Source of the DNA: Pseudomonadales bacterium | GTDB lineage: Bacteria > Pseudomonadota > Gammaproteobacteria > Pseudomonadales > Azotimanducaceae | DNA length: 64,000 bases | Direction of reading: 5' to 3' | NCBI GenBank assembly: GCA_016779325.1 | Contig: JADHNU010000006.1 | Location: 1 to 64,000, forward strand | Shown: piece by piece, positions 19,152-28,539 of the stretch | How the letters are laid out: each line of letters begins with the position of its first letter | How positions within the stretch are numbered: the first letter of the stretch is position 1 | Made by a program: the position numbers and the translations under genes | Notes under the pieces: model-generated | What the model saw: only the letters and a program-made list of their open reading frames with translations | Databases searched by the model: none | What the model was told of the DNA's origin: nothing

Positions 19152-20096
19152 TTAAGCGCTGCGTTTAGCCGTCGCGAGCAGGCTGGGCAGCTCAGGCAGG
19201 AGGGCATCGATGTCATCCTGGAACTTCAGAATGACATTTAACGTGTCTTGCACCAGCTGGCCGTCGAGCTGCTCCGCATTGAGGAGCATGAGGGTTCGGG
19301 CCCAATCGATGGTCTCGCTGATGGCCGGCACCTTCTTGAGATCCTTCTCCCGCAGGGCCTGAATAAACGCGACCAGCTCTTTTTGCAGCGCCGGGGGAAT
19401 TTCGGGTACCCGGGCATGGACGATGGCGCGCTCGAGGGGCGCCTCCGGGAAGGGAATGTACAGGTGCAGGCAGCGCCGCTTCAGAGCGTCGGACACTTCC
19501 CGGGTGTTGTTCGAGGTGAGAAACACCAGGGGCCGGGGGCCCTGAGCCCGCACCGTACCCAGCTCGGGAATGGACACCTGAAAGTCCGAGAGCAGCTCGA
19601 GGAGCATGGACTCGAACTCCTGGTCGGCCTTATCGATTTCATCGATAAGCAGCACGGCGCCGTGCTCCTCCTTGAGGGCCTTCAGAAGCGGCCGGGGCTC
19701 GAGGAAGGCCTCGGAGAAGAAGATGTCGCCGAATTCGTGGAGTCGGGCGATGGAGGCGTCCAGCCCCTTCGCGCCCGCGAGCACATCTCCCAGCTGCTCC
19801 TTGAGCACCTGGATATACAGGAGCTGCTTGGCGTACTTCCATTCATAAAGGGCCTTCGCTTCATCGAGCCCTTCGTAGCACTGCAGGCGGATGAGGGGAT
19901 GGCCGAGCAGCGCCGCGGTGGTTTTAGCGAGTTCGGTTTTGCCGACGCCGGGCGGGCCTTCTACTAGGATGGGCTTCTCGAGCTCGAGGGCGAGGTACAC
20001 CGCCGTGGCGATCTGCGTCGAGCAAATGTAGTTGGCACTCTCCAGGCCGGCTTGAACCTCGGCCACGGAGCCAAAGGGGGTAGGTGTGGTGGTCAC
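19152..20096 (-). CDS. MoxR-family AAA+ ATPase
   Basis: 314 residues. Walker A is EGPPGVGKTELAKT (about 42-55) and Walker B is VLLIDEIDKAD; SNNTREVSDALKRRC follows as sensor and arginine-finger region. The start is a GTG at 20096. It is cotranscribed with the VWA gene, forming the second AAA/VWA pair in this window. MoxR proteins act as chaperones for enzyme activation. A G+C-rich hairpin lies between this gene and the enoyl-CoA hydratase upstream. Confidence 0.9.
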   Translation of the reverse strand: MTTTPTPFGSVAEVQAGLESANYICSTQIATAVYLALELEKPILVEGPPGVGKTELAKTTAALLGHPLIRLQCYEGLDEAKALYEWKYAKQLLYIQVLKEQLGDVLAGAKGLDASIARLHEFGDIFFSEAFLEPRPLLKALKEEHGAVLLIDEIDKADQEFESMLLELLSDFQVSIPELGTVRAQGPRPLVFLTSNNTREVSDALKRRCLHLYIPFPEAPLERAIVHARVPEIPPALQKELVAFIQALREKDLKKVPAISETIDWARTLMLLNAEQLDGQLVQDTLNVILKFQDDIDALLPELPSLLATAKRSA

Positions 20097-20116
20097 GCGA
20101 TCTCCAACGCAGCGGT

Positions 20117-20137
20117 GCCCCGGGGGTGCCCCGGGGC
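20117..20137 (-). terminator. G+C-rich hairpin between hydratase and moxR
   Basis: GCCCCGG and CCGGGGC are separated by 7 bases, within a short tandem duplication of TGCCCCGGGG. It follows the hydratase stop on the minus strand and precedes moxR. No T-run follows, so it may only attenuate transcription. Confidence 0.4.
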
Positions 20138-20156
20138 CTAGAGGGGTTTAGGGGAC

Positions 20157-21005
20157 CTAGCGTCCCGTAAAGCGGGGGGCACGCTTCTCAAGGAAGTGGG
20201 CAACCCCTTCCTTGAAGTCTTCCGTGCCGAAGGTGGCTTTCATTTCTGTCTCCGCCCGGTCGAGGGCGGTGCCCAGGTCGGCAAAGACGTCATTCCAAAG
20301 CTGTCGCTTCATCACCCGGAGGGAGCGCGGCGAGACGTTCTGGGCCAGGTTCCGCGCGTAGGCCATGACCTCCTCCTCGAACACCGCTTCGTCGTAAACG
20401 GCGTTGGCAAGGCCCAGGCGCAGCCCCTCCTCGGCGCCAACGAAACGGGCGGAGAAGAGCAAATCGGCGGCGGCAGCGGGCCCGCATAGCTGATTGAGGG
20501 TCCAGGTGAGGCCCCACTCGGCAATGAGGCCGCGTTTGGCGAAGATCGTCGACATGCGGCCGGCGCTCGACCACAGGCGGAGGTCGCAGAAGAGCGCGAT
20601 GGCCATGCCCATGCCGGCCGTGGCGCCGTTGATGGCGGCGATCACGGGCTTGGGGACGGAAGCAAAGTAGCTATAGCGGCCACCGAAGGCCGCGGGGACG
20701 TCCGGATCGATGCGGCGGTCGGTGTCGCCGTCGGCGATGCCCCCACCGCTCTGGCCGTCCTTTGCGGCGGCTTGAATGGCCAGCAAGTTATCCATGTCGG
20801 CGCCGGCGCAGAACCCTCGGCCCGCGCCTGTGAGCACAATCACCCGGACCGCCTCATCGGCAGAGGCGGCTTGCATGAGCGCGTACACCTCGGCGTCCAT
20901 GGTGCCCGTCCAGGCGTTCATTTTATCCGGGCGATTCAGCGTGACGGTGGCCACCCCGTCGACGACGCTGTAGCGCGTGTGTTCAAGCTTATCCAGTGCG
21001 GTCAT
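20157..21005 (-). CDS. Enoyl-CoA hydratase/isomerase family protein
   Basis: 282-residue crotonase-fold protein acting on an acyl-CoA. The oxyanion-hole motif GRGFCAGADMDNLL and the second INGATAGMGMAIALFCDLRL are clear. Active-site glutamates are not placed with certainty. The ATG at 21005 is preceded by GGAG; an in-frame ATG 27 bases further up lacks support. Substrate is unknown; a second, different crotonase is at 57761-58540. Confidence 0.85.
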   Translation of the reverse strand: MTALDKLEHTRYSVVDGVATVTLNRPDKMNAWTGTMDAEVYALMQAASADEAVRVIVLTGAGRGFCAGADMDNLLAIQAAAKDGQSGGGIADGDTDRRIDPDVPAAFGGRYSYFASVPKPVIAAINGATAGMGMAIALFCDLRLWSSAGRMSTIFAKRGLIAEWGLTWTLNQLCGPAAAADLLFSARFVGAEEGLRLGLANAVYDEAVFEEEVMAYARNLAQNVSPRSLRVMKRQLWNDVFADLGTALDRAETEMKATFGTEDFKEGVAHFLEKRAPRFTGR

Positions 21006-21111
21006 GGGCGTCTCCTCTCCCCAGGCTCCCAACGGCGGCGCCTAGCATGGCGTGCCTTGCCGTTTGGGTCCAGCGCAGGGAAACTCGATGACGGTCACAA
21101 GGAGGTTATCC

Positions 21112-22410
21112 ATGAACGGTTCCTTTTCTCGCTGGGGCGCCCTGGCCGTCCTCGCCGTCGCCCTCGGTGCGCTGCCCGCCCAGGCGCGTTTACTCATTCA
21201 CGCCGGCGCCTTACTCGAGGGGTCGGGGGCGCCGCTGAGGGGTCCCAGTACGGTGGTACTAGAGGGCCAGCGCATCATCGACGTGGCGGAGGGTTACCTT
21301 TCGCCGGGTCCGGGCGACGAACTCCTCGCTCTGCCGAATCATACGGTCATGCCGGGGCTGATCGATATGCACGTACATCTGCGGAGCGAGAGCAACCCCA
21401 AAGCTGCGCTCGATCGGTTCCGCCTGAACCCCGAGGATCACGTACTTCGGGCGGCTAAGCACGCCCGTACCACGCTCCAGGCGGGCTTCACGACGGTTCG
21501 CGACCTCGGCGGCGCCGAGGTGTTGGCCCTGCGCGATGCCATCAACGGCGGCTGGGCCGAGGGGCCACGGATTTTCGCGGCCGGGCGCAGCATTGCGACC
21601 ACCGGTGGTCACGCGGATCCCACCAACGGGGGGCGGGATGATCTATGGGAAACCCCGGGCCCTACGGAAGGGGTCATTAATGGTCCCGTGGAAGCCCGGG
21701 CTGCGGTCCGGCAGCGCTATAAAGACGGCAGCGATGTGATCAAGGTGACCGCCACGGGCGGCGTTTTGTCCCAGGCGCGTAATGGTCAGAATGCTCAGTT
21801 TGCTCTTGATGAGCTGAAGGCCATCGTGGAAACGGCTAAGGACTACGGCTTTCATGTGGCGGCCCATGCCCATGGGGAAGAGGGGATGCGCCGGGCCGTC
21901 CTCGCCGGTGTCACGTCCATTGAACATGGCACGTTTATGAGTGATGAGGTGATGGCCCTCATGCGCGAGCGCGGCACGTGGTACGTGCCCACCATCATTG
22001 CCGGGAAGTTCGTGGCCGAGAAGGCCGAAGTCGATGGCTTTTTCTCCGAAGTGGTGCGCCCCAAGGCCCGGGCCATCGGCCCTTTGATTCAGGAAACCTT
22101 TGCCCGGGCCTATGCCCAGGGGGTGCCCATTGTGTTTGGTACGGATACGGGCGTCTCGCCCCACGGCGATAACTGGAAAGAGTTCGTTTATATGGTGGAA
22201 GCGGGCATGCCGCCCCTGGAAGCCCTTACTTCGGCCCAGGCCGTCGCCGCGGGGGTGCTAGGACAGGGCGATGCCCTGGGGCAGCTGGCGCCGGGCTATT
22301 ACGCCGATCTCATCGCCGTCCCCGGGAACCCCTTAGACGATATACGCCGCATGGGTGAGGTGTCCTTAGTCATCAAAAACGGAGAGGTGGTACGTCATGC
22401 GGCGCCGTAA
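21112..22410 (+). CDS. Exported amidohydrolase, peptidase-like
   Basis: 432 residues. The ATG at 21112 is chosen because AAGGAGG lies 6 bases upstream and a signal peptide (LAVLAVALGALPAQA) follows at once. The binuclear amidohydrolase site looks complete: HVH in GLIDMHVHLR, Lys in VIKVTATGG, His in HVAAHAHGE and SIEHGTF, and Asp in VFGTDTG. The sequence resembles the imidazolonepropionase-like group that includes Xaa-Arg/Lys carboxypeptidases and Xaa-Pro dipeptidases; that assignment is inferred. It overlaps the next gene by 14 bases. Confidence 0.85.
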   Translation: MNGSFSRWGALAVLAVALGALPAQARLLIHAGALLEGSGAPLRGPSTVVLEGQRIIDVAEGYLSPGPGDELLALPNHTVMPGLIDMHVHLRSESNPKAALDRFRLNPEDHVLRAAKHARTTLQAGFTTVRDLGGAEVLALRDAINGGWAEGPRIFAAGRSIATTGGHADPTNGGRDDLWETPGPTEGVINGPVEARAAVRQRYKDGSDVIKVTATGGVLSQARNGQNAQFALDELKAIVETAKDYGFHVAAHAHGEEGMRRAVLAGVTSIEHGTFMSDEVMALMRERGTWYVPTIIAGKFVAEKAEVDGFFSEVVRPKARAIGPLIQETFARAYAQGVPIVFGTDTGVSPHGDNWKEFVYMVEAGMPPLEALTSAQAVAAGVLGQGDALGQLAPGYYADLIAVPGNPLDDIRRMGEVSLVIKNGEVVRHAAP

Positions 22411-23830
22411 ACTTTCCCTCGGTCTGGCGCCGGCTCTGTGGGCCCTGGGCGCCCTGGCCTGGGCCGAAACCAGTCCCCCCAGCTACTACGAAGCTGACCC
22501 TTCCCGCGCCGGGGCTGAGGTGCGCGGGGCTGGCCCCTTACCCTATAGCAGTCGCTATGCGCCCGCGGCCTCCGGCGCTGTGCTGCTTAAGGATGCCACC
22601 GTCCTTCTCGGGGACGGCGGTCGGCTCGATGAGGGTGACGTGCTATTCGACGCCGGGCGGATCGTCGCGGTGGGCGCGGAGCTTACCGCGCCGCCTGAGG
22701 CGGAGGTGATCGACGCGGCGGGACGTTGGGTGACCCCGGGGCTTATCGATGTGCACTCCCATCTTGGGGATTATCCCTCTCCGGGGGTGGAAGCCCACTC
22801 CGATGGCAACGAAGCCACCGCGCCGGTCACGGCCCGGGTATGGGCGGAGCATTCCGTTTGGCCCCAGGATCCCCAGTTTCCCTTAGCGCTCATGGGGGGC
22901 ATTACCACGCTGCAGATCCTGCCCGGGTCGGCCAACCTCGTCGGGGGCCGCGGCGTCACGCTGAAAAACGTGCCGGCCCGCAGCGTCATGGACATGAAAT
23001 TTCCCGGGGCGCCCCATAGCTTGAAGATGGCCTGCGGCGAGAACCCTAAGCGGGTCTATGGGCGCCGGCGTTCCGCCCCCTCCACCCGCATGGGCAATGT
23101 CGCCGGCTATCGGGAAAGCTGGATTAAGGCCCGGGCCTATCAGGCAAAACTCGATGAAGCGGCGGCCTCGGGGGAGGCGCTGCCGGATCGAGACCTCGAA
23201 ATGGAAACGCTTGCGGGGGTGCTTCGCGGCGAGATTCTCATTCATAACCACTGCTATCGCGCCGACGAGATGCTGATCATGCTCGATATCGCGCGGGAGT
23301 TTGATTACAAGATCACCGCCTTCCACCATGCGACGGAGGCTTACAAGATCGCCGACGTGCTGGCGGAGGAGGGTGTTTGCGGCGCCCTGTGGGCCGATTG
23401 GTGGGGCTTCAAGATGGAATCGAACGACGCCATCGAGGAGAACATCGCGCTCATGGAGAAGGCCGGCGCCTGCGCCATTGTCCATTCCGATTCGGCGCGG
23501 GACATTCAGCGGCTGAACCAGGAGGGGGCGAAGGCCCTCATGGCGGCGCAGCGCATGGGTTTGCCCTACGACGAAGCGCTCGCCATCCGCTGGCTGACCC
23601 AGAACGCTGCCCAGGCCCTTGGGATTGCTGATCAAACGGGGGTCCTTGCTCCCGGGCTCATGGCCGACGTGGTGCTTTGGTCTGGTAACCCCTTCAGCGT
23701 GTACAGCCGTGCAGAGCGGGTGTGGATTGACGGCACGCTCCACTACGCGGCTGGGGAGGGGGGCGTGCGGCCTACCACGGACTTCGACCTTGCGCAGACG
23801 CCCGCGGGGCGTGGGGAGGCCAGCCGATGA
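22397..23830 (+). CDS. Exported amidohydrolase
   Basis: 477 residues with an N-terminal signal (LAPALWALGALAWAE). The metal-site HxH is in GLIDVHSHLGDYP; IHNHCYRADE, TAFHHATEAY and IVHSDSARD supply later ligands. LAPGLMADVVLWSGNPF near the end is the common C-terminal beta-domain motif. Substrate is unknown; the family overlaps with periplasmic peptidase-like amidohydrolases. It overlaps both flanking amidohydrolase genes, so all three are translated as a unit. Confidence 0.85.
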   Translation: MRRRKLSLGLAPALWALGALAWAETSPPSYYEADPSRAGAEVRGAGPLPYSSRYAPAASGAVLLKDATVLLGDGGRLDEGDVLFDAGRIVAVGAELTAPPEAEVIDAAGRWVTPGLIDVHSHLGDYPSPGVEAHSDGNEATAPVTARVWAEHSVWPQDPQFPLALMGGITTLQILPGSANLVGGRGVTLKNVPARSVMDMKFPGAPHSLKMACGENPKRVYGRRRSAPSTRMGNVAGYRESWIKARAYQAKLDEAAASGEALPDRDLEMETLAGVLRGEILIHNHCYRADEMLIMLDIAREFDYKITAFHHATEAYKIADVLAEEGVCGALWADWWGFKMESNDAIEENIALMEKAGACAIVHSDSARDIQRLNQEGAKALMAAQRMGLPYDEALAIRWLTQNAAQALGIADQTGVLAPGLMADVVLWSGNPFSVYSRAERVWIDGTLHYAAGEGGVRPTTDFDLAQTPAGRGEASR

Positions 23831-25107
23831 AAGCCGTAACCCAACTCCTTTTAGGCCTAAGTGCCCTACTGGGCGCAAGCGCCGCGTCCGCCGCGGTGAT
23901 TGCCATCACCGGCGCCACCGTCCATACCCTTGATGACCAAGGCACTTTGGCCCAAGGCACGGTGCTGGTGCGCGATGGGGTGATTGAGGCAGTCGGCACG
24001 GACCTCGCCTTGCCCGCCGATGCTACGGTGATTGATGGCACGGGCATGGTCCTCACCCCGGGGCTGCTCGCGCCGCTGAGTGATGTGGGGCTCGTCGAAG
24101 TGTCTGGGGTGGCCAGCACGAACGATCAGCGGCTGAAGGACGTGGCCGTGGGTCCGGCCTTTTCCGTACGCCATGGGGTCAACCGTTACTCTGTCCTGTT
24201 CGGTGTGGCGCGCACCGGGGGCGTCACCCGTGCCCTCGCCGGGCCCACGCCGGGCCCGGGGGTGTTTGCGGGCTTTGGCAGCGTGCTGCGCCTTGACGGC
24301 GCGCCGGGGGTGGTTACGGGACCGGACCGCATCATGGTGGCCGCGCTCGGCGAGCCCGGCGCCGACCGTGCGGGCGGAAGCCGCGCCCAGGCGCTCCAAA
24401 CCCTGCTCCGCGGCTTCGAGGAGGCAGCGCGCTATAGCCGCAGCAGCGATCTCGCCCGGCGAGGCCTTGCGAGCGGTTTTTCCTTGCCCTACTACGACCT
24501 CGAGGCCCTGAAGCGGGTGCGGGAGGACGACGTCCCCCTTTGGGTCCACGTCGATCGCGCTGCGGATATCGAGGCCCTCCTGGCCGCTACGGAGGACCTG
24601 GAGCTGACCTTAGTCATTGTCGGCGGCGCGGAGGCCTGGCGCGTGGCGCCGGCCCTGGCCGAGCGCAAGATCCCCGTAGTGCTTGACCCCCTCGGCAATC
24701 TGCCGGAAAGCTTCGACCGCCTTGGGGCTCGGCTTGATAACGCCACCTTGCTCCATGAGGCGGGGGTGACCATCGCCTTCAACGAGCTGACGGGCCACGA
24801 AGTGCGGGAGTTGCGTCAGTACGCAGGCAATGCGGTGGCTCAAGGGGTGCCCTGGGACGTGGCGCTCGCGGCGATTACGCGCGTCCCGGCGGCGCTGTGG
24901 GGCGAAGAGGACCGCTTGGGTCGCATCGCCCGGGGCTATGCCGCCGATCTGGTGCTCTGGACCGGTGACCCCCTTGAGCTGACGAGCTGGGCGCGCTGGA
25001 CCATGATTGAAGGGCAGATCTTTGAGCCCGCCTCCCGCCAGCTTCAGCTGCGGGATCGCTACGTCGAGCCGACGACGCGCCTGGCGCCGCCGGCGCCCAA
25101 ACCCTAG
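23827..25107 (+). CDS. Exported amidohydrolase-like protein lacking metal ligands
   Basis: 426 residues with signal peptide LLLGLSALLGASAASA. The fold is recognisable from DGVIEAVGTDLALPADATVID and GRIARGYAADLVLWTGDP. At the metal site TPGLLAPLSDVG stands where the neighbour has TPGLIDVHSHLG, so both histidines are gone. IVGGAEAW and IAFNELTG occupy other ligand positions without the usual His and Asp. It probably does not bind the binuclear centre and may be a structural partner of the gene before it. Confidence 0.8.
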   Translation: MKAVTQLLLGLSALLGASAASAAVIAITGATVHTLDDQGTLAQGTVLVRDGVIEAVGTDLALPADATVIDGTGMVLTPGLLAPLSDVGLVEVSGVASTNDQRLKDVAVGPAFSVRHGVNRYSVLFGVARTGGVTRALAGPTPGPGVFAGFGSVLRLDGAPGVVTGPDRIMVAALGEPGADRAGGSRAQALQTLLRGFEEAARYSRSSDLARRGLASGFSLPYYDLEALKRVREDDVPLWVHVDRAADIEALLAATEDLELTLVIVGGAEAWRVAPALAERKIPVVLDPLGNLPESFDRLGARLDNATLLHEAGVTIAFNELTGHEVRELRQYAGNAVAQGVPWDVALAAITRVPAALWGEEDRLGRIARGYAADLVLWTGDPLELTSWARWTMIEGQIFEPASRQLQLRDRYVEPTTRLAPPAPKP

Positions 25108-25224
25108 GGGTCGCCAGCGGGCGAGGGACTGATTACCATGCGCCCTCGCCCCGGCCCTGTGCCGGGAAGCCCGGGTGCGTTCCGGTGCCCCGTTTACCAC
25201 CCACTACCAGCAAGGAGTCATGCC

Positions 25225-25809
25225 ATGGCTTTTGAGTTGCCCGCTCTGCCCTATGCCCGTGATGCCCTCGCGCCCCACATCAGCGCCGAGACCATCGACT
25301 TTCACTACGGTAAGCATCACCAAACCTACGTCGACAAGCTCAACGCAGCGGTCGAGGGGAAGCCCGAGGCGAACGCGACCTTGGAAGAGCTGATCAAGAC
25401 CAGCACCGGCGGTGTGTTTAACAACGCGGCGCAAATTTGGAACCACACCTTTTACTGGAATTCCCTCAGCCCGAACGGCGGCGGTGCGCCCTCCGGTGCC
25501 CTGGCTGAAGCCATCGACCGGGATCTCGGCGGTCTGGCAGCGTGCAAGCAAGCCCTGGCGGACGCCGTGGGTACGCACTTCGGCTCCGGCTGGGCCTGGC
25601 TCGTGCTGGACAACGGCGAGTTGAAGGTGGAGTCGCTCCACGACGCCGGCAACCCCATGACCTCGGGGCAGACGCCGCTCCTGACCATCGATGCGTGGGA
25701 GCACGCCTTCTACATCGACTACCGCAACGCGAAGCCCAAGTACTGCGAAGCCGTCCTCGAGCACCTCATCAACTGGTCCTTCGCGGAGGCGAACTTCGCT
25801 AACGCTTAA
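25225..25809 (+). CDS. sodB: Iron superoxide dismutase
   Basis: 194 residues. Metal ligands are H27, H74, D156 and H160, and Q70 within AAQIWNHTFYW is the position that marks the iron form. AAGGAG lies 8 bases before the ATG at 25225; a longer frame from 25138 would start inside a hairpin and lacks family support. The leader has GGGCGAGGG and CCCTCGCCC (25119-25151) able to pair. It disproportionates superoxide in the cytoplasm. Ends at a strong bidirectional terminator shared with nadK. Confidence 0.97.
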   Translation: MAFELPALPYARDALAPHISAETIDFHYGKHHQTYVDKLNAAVEGKPEANATLEELIKTSTGGVFNNAAQIWNHTFYWNSLSPNGGGAPSGALAEAIDRDLGGLAACKQALADAVGTHFGSGWAWLVLDNGELKVESLHDAGNPMTSGQTPLLTIDAWEHAFYIDYRNAKPKYCEAVLEHLINWSFAEANFANA

Positions 25810-25826
25810 ACGGCCAGGATCCCAGA

Positions 25827-25864
25827 AAAGCCCCCGGCGCCTTAGGGTGTCCGGGGGCTTTTTC
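25827..25864. terminator. Bidirectional rho-independent terminator between sodB and nadK
   Basis: Perfect 11-base stem AAAGCCCCCGG / CCGGGGGCTTT with a 13-base loop and T-rich flank on the plus strand; the complementary A-run gives T residues on the minus strand. It serves the convergent sodB and nadK genes. Confidence 0.9.
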
Positions 25865-26632
25865 TTAGGGGACAAACTGCTCCTGCAGGATGCGCTCTTC
25901 CAGATTGTGCTCCGGGTCGAAGAGGATATGGAGCTCCGTTTCGCTGTCCTGAGCAATGCGCACTTCCACCACGTTTCGCACTTCCGTGGCGTCGGCCACG
26001 GCAGAAACGGGGCGCTTGTAGTGGTCGAGCACCTCGAAGGTAATTTCCGCACTGAGGGGCAGCACGGCCCCGCGCCAGCGCCGGGGGCGAAAAGCGCTGA
26101 TCGGGGTGAGGGCTAGGGCTTGGGAACCAATGGGCAGGATGGGCCCGTGCGCCGAGAGGTTATAGGCCGTGGATCCGGCCGGCGTGGCCACGAGGGCGCC
26201 ATCGCAGATGAGCCGATCAATGCGAGTTTTGCCGTCGATGGCCACGCGAAGGTTTGCCGCCTGGCGCGTTTGGCGCAGCAGGGACACCTCGTTGATGGCT
26301 TTGGCTTGCTGTTCCGAACCCGAATCGCTGATCGCCGTCATGGCCAGGGGGTGGAGGATGGCCCGGGCTGCGCTATCGATCCGTGCCGGTAGGTCATCTT
26401 CATTGTAGGTATTCAGGAGGAAGCCCACCGTGCCCCGGTTCATGCCATAGATGGGCACGCTGCGATGCATGGTGCGGTGGAGGGTTTCCAGCATAAAGCC
26501 ATCGCCGCCGAGGGCGATGATAACGTCCGCCTCGTCTGGGGCCACATGAGCATAACGCTTCTCCAGGGCCTCTCGGGCCGCTTGGGACTGGGGGCTTCGG
26601 CTGCTAACGAAGGCAAGACGGGTGGCGCTCAT
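25865..26632 (-). CDS. nadK: NAD kinase
   Basis: Phosphorylates NAD to NADP; 255 residues. The catalytic [11 protein letters not shown] and the NEVSLLRQ and [15 protein letters not shown] motifs are present. The protein lacks the N-terminal 30-40 residues of the roughly 290-residue gammaproteobacterial enzyme and is nearer in size and opening sequence to the compact alphaproteobacterial form. It overlaps tesB by 4 bases and ends on the terminator shared with sodB. Confidence 0.93.
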   Translation of the reverse strand: MSATRLAFVSSRSPQSQAAREALEKRYAHVAPDEADVIIALGGDGFMLETLHRTMHRSVPIYGMNRGTVGFLLNTYNEDDLPARIDSAARAILHPLAMTAISDSGSEQQAKAINEVSLLRQTRQAANLRVAIDGKTRIDRLICDGALVATPAGSTAYNLSAHGPILPIGSQALALTPISAFRPRRWRGAVLPLSAEITFEVLDHYKRPVSAVADATEVRNVVEVRIAQDSETELHILFDPEHNLEERILQEQFVP

Positions 26633-27513
26633 GAGGCAGATTCCCGGTGGAGGCGGATGAGGCCTTCCTGAGCTACGGAGGCGACGAGGGCGCCGTCCTG
26701 GCTATAAATCAGGCCGCGATTAAAACCCCGGGCACCGCCCGCGGCAGGGCTATCTTGCACGTAAAGCAGCCATTCGTCAGCGCGGAAAGGTCCGTGAAAC
26801 CACATGGCGTGATCGAGGCTTGCCGTTTGGAAATTCGGCTGCATAAAAGACACGCCGTGGGGCCAGGTGCAGGTGTCCAGTAAGGTCCAGTCTGACAGGT
26901 AGGCTAGGGCGCACTGGTGGAGCCGGGGATCGTCGGCCATGGGCTCCTTCACTCGCATCCATCCCACTTGCTGGGGAGGACGCTTTTCCGGTTTGAAATC
27001 GTTCTGTGGGTTGAGCGCGCGGTATTCGATGGGGCGCTCCCGGGTGAAGTGCGCCAGGGTCTGGGCATCGAGCCCCGCTTCTTCGCCGTGGCGGCGCCGC
27101 AGCTCCCACTCTGGTGTCAGCGTTTCCGGGTCCGGGACGTCTTCCGGCATGGCGAAGGCATGCTCGAGCCCCGGTTCATCGCGCTGGAAGGAGATGGACA
27201 TATTGAACATGGGGCGCCCGTGCTGAATGGCCACCACCCGGCGGGTGGTAAAGGAACGGCCATCGCGAATCCGGTCGACGGTATAAAGAATCGGTATGGA
27301 CGGATCGCCGGGGCGCAGAAAATAGGCGTGAAGCGAGTGGGCGCTTCGGGCGACATCCTCCACTGTTCGGGAGGCCGCCACGAGGGCCTGCCCCAGGACC
27401 TGGCCCCCATAGACCCGTTGCCAGGAGTCATTCGGGCTGCGTCCCCGGTAATGGTTCTGTTCTAGCTCCTCCAGGTCTAGGACCTGAAGCAGCTCGTCTA
27501 GCCGTTCTGTCAT
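26629..27513 (-). CDS. tesB: Acyl-CoA thioesterase II
   Basis: Double hotdog-fold thioesterase, 294 residues against 286 in E. coli, hydrolysing medium- and long-chain acyl-Co[36 protein letters not shown]-region [14 protein letters not shown] and a C-terminal [18 protein letters not shown] are diagnostic. The ATG at 27513 fits the family start; an upstream in-frame codon would add proline-rich sequence unlike TesB. It heads a two-gene unit with nadK. Confidence 0.93.
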   Translation of the reverse strand: MTERLDELLQVLDLEELEQNHYRGRSPNDSWQRVYGGQVLGQALVAASRTVEDVARSAHSLHAYFLRPGDPSIPILYTVDRIRDGRSFTTRRVVAIQHGRPMFNMSISFQRDEPGLEHAFAMPEDVPDPETLTPEWELRRRHGEEAGLDAQTLAHFTRERPIEYRALNPQNDFKPEKRPPQQVGWMRVKEPMADDPRLHQCALAYLSDWTLLDTCTWPHGVSFMQPNFQTASLDHAMWFHGPFRADEWLLYVQDSPAAGGARGFNRGLIYSQDGALVASVAQEGLIRLHRESAS

Positions 27514-27616
27514 GGTGCACCTCGCCCGTGGGGGAGGGGGAATTGTACGGCCCCCAGGCCCCCGCGCCAGCCCTCTCACTCCGCGCTAAACTGGGGCCCT
27601 GACGAGGGAGGTGAGC

Positions 27617-28537
27617 ATGACGCAGGTAGAGCCAGGCAGCGCACCGGGGTGGTTTCGACGGGCCCTGGAGGTTCCCTTCGAGGATCGCGAGGTGACCGTC
27701 GCCGGGACGCCGATTCACTATCTATATTGGGCCCAGCGGGAGGACCTTCCGGGGCTCGTGCTGGTCCACGGCAATGGCGCTCACGCCCACTGGTGGCGCT
27801 TTCTGGCGCCCTTTTTCTTGAAAGAGTACCGGGTGGCCGCACTCGATCTGTCTGGAATGGGCGATTCGGGGCATCGGGATCACTACAGCCCGGAACTCTT
27901 TGCCGAGGAAGTGATGGCCGTCGCGCGGCACGCCGGCTTCGGGCCCGACACCATTGTGGTGGGCCACAGCTTCGGCGGCTTTGTCACCATTCAAACCGCT
28001 TTGCGCTTCGGCCAGGAGCTCGCAGGGGTGGTGCTCGTCGATTCTCCCGTGCGGCCTCCCGATTACGCCTGGGAGCGGGATCCCAAGCGCTCCCCTATTC
28101 GGGCGAAGCGCGTTTATCGTGATCGGGCCACGGCCGAGGCGCGCTTTCGCCTCATGCCGCCCCAAGATTGCGAGAATGCCTACATTCTTCGCTATATCGC
28201 GAGCCACTCGGTCACCGAAGTCCCCGGCGGCTTCACCTGGAAGTTTGATGACCGCATGTTTGAAAAGCTGCGTTTTGAGAACCGCGGTGAGGACTTGCGC
28301 CGCCTGCCTTGTCGCGTGGCGGTAATGTACGGCGATGACTCCTATCTGTTTGACCAGGAGATTGCGGACTATATGTTTAAGGTGCTCGATGAGTCTGTGC
28401 CCTTTATGGCGCTTCCGGAAGCGCAGCACCACGTCTTCCTCGATCAGCCCCTCGCGTTTGTGGCCGCGTTGCGCATGCTCCTGGCCGAGTGGCGTCATTC
28501 TCGGCCCGATCGCTTACCGCCCGGACGGAGCGCTTAG
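27617..28537 (+). CDS. Alpha/beta-fold hydrolase
   Basis: 306 residues. The oxyanion-hole region VLVHGNGAHAHWW, the nucleophile elbow VVGHSFGGF, the acid in MYGDDSYLFD and a late His in EAQHHVFLDQP make a complete Ser-Asp-His triad likely. GAGGGAGG precedes the ATG at 27617. No substrate can be assigned. The YaiI-type gene begins 3 bases after the stop. Distinct in sequence from the hydrolase at 51398. Confidence 0.85.
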   Translation: MTQVEPGSAPGWFRRALEVPFEDREVTVAGTPIHYLYWAQREDLPGLVLVHGNGAHAHWWRFLAPFFLKEYRVAALDLSGMGDSGHRDHYSPELFAEEVMAVARHAGFGPDTIVVGHSFGGFVTIQTALRFGQELAGVVLVDSPVRPPDYAWERDPKRSPIRAKRVYRDRATAEARFRLMPPQDCENAYILRYIASHSVTEVPGGFTWKFDDRMFEKLRFENRGEDLRRLPCRVAVMYGDDSYLFDQEIADYMFKVLDESVPFMALPEAQHHVFLDQPLAFVAALRMLLAEWRHSRPDRLPPGRSA

Positions 28538-28539
28538 CG

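Noticed and set aside
20100-20140. Tandem CCCCGGGG motif as a mobile-element end or repeat family
   Set aside because: Only one local two-copy occurrence was seen and no flanking duplication; treated as a simple hairpin.
25138-25224. Longer SodB starting at 25138
   Set aside because: The extra residues are Pro- and Gly-rich and unlike SOD, while AAGGAG stands correctly before 25225.
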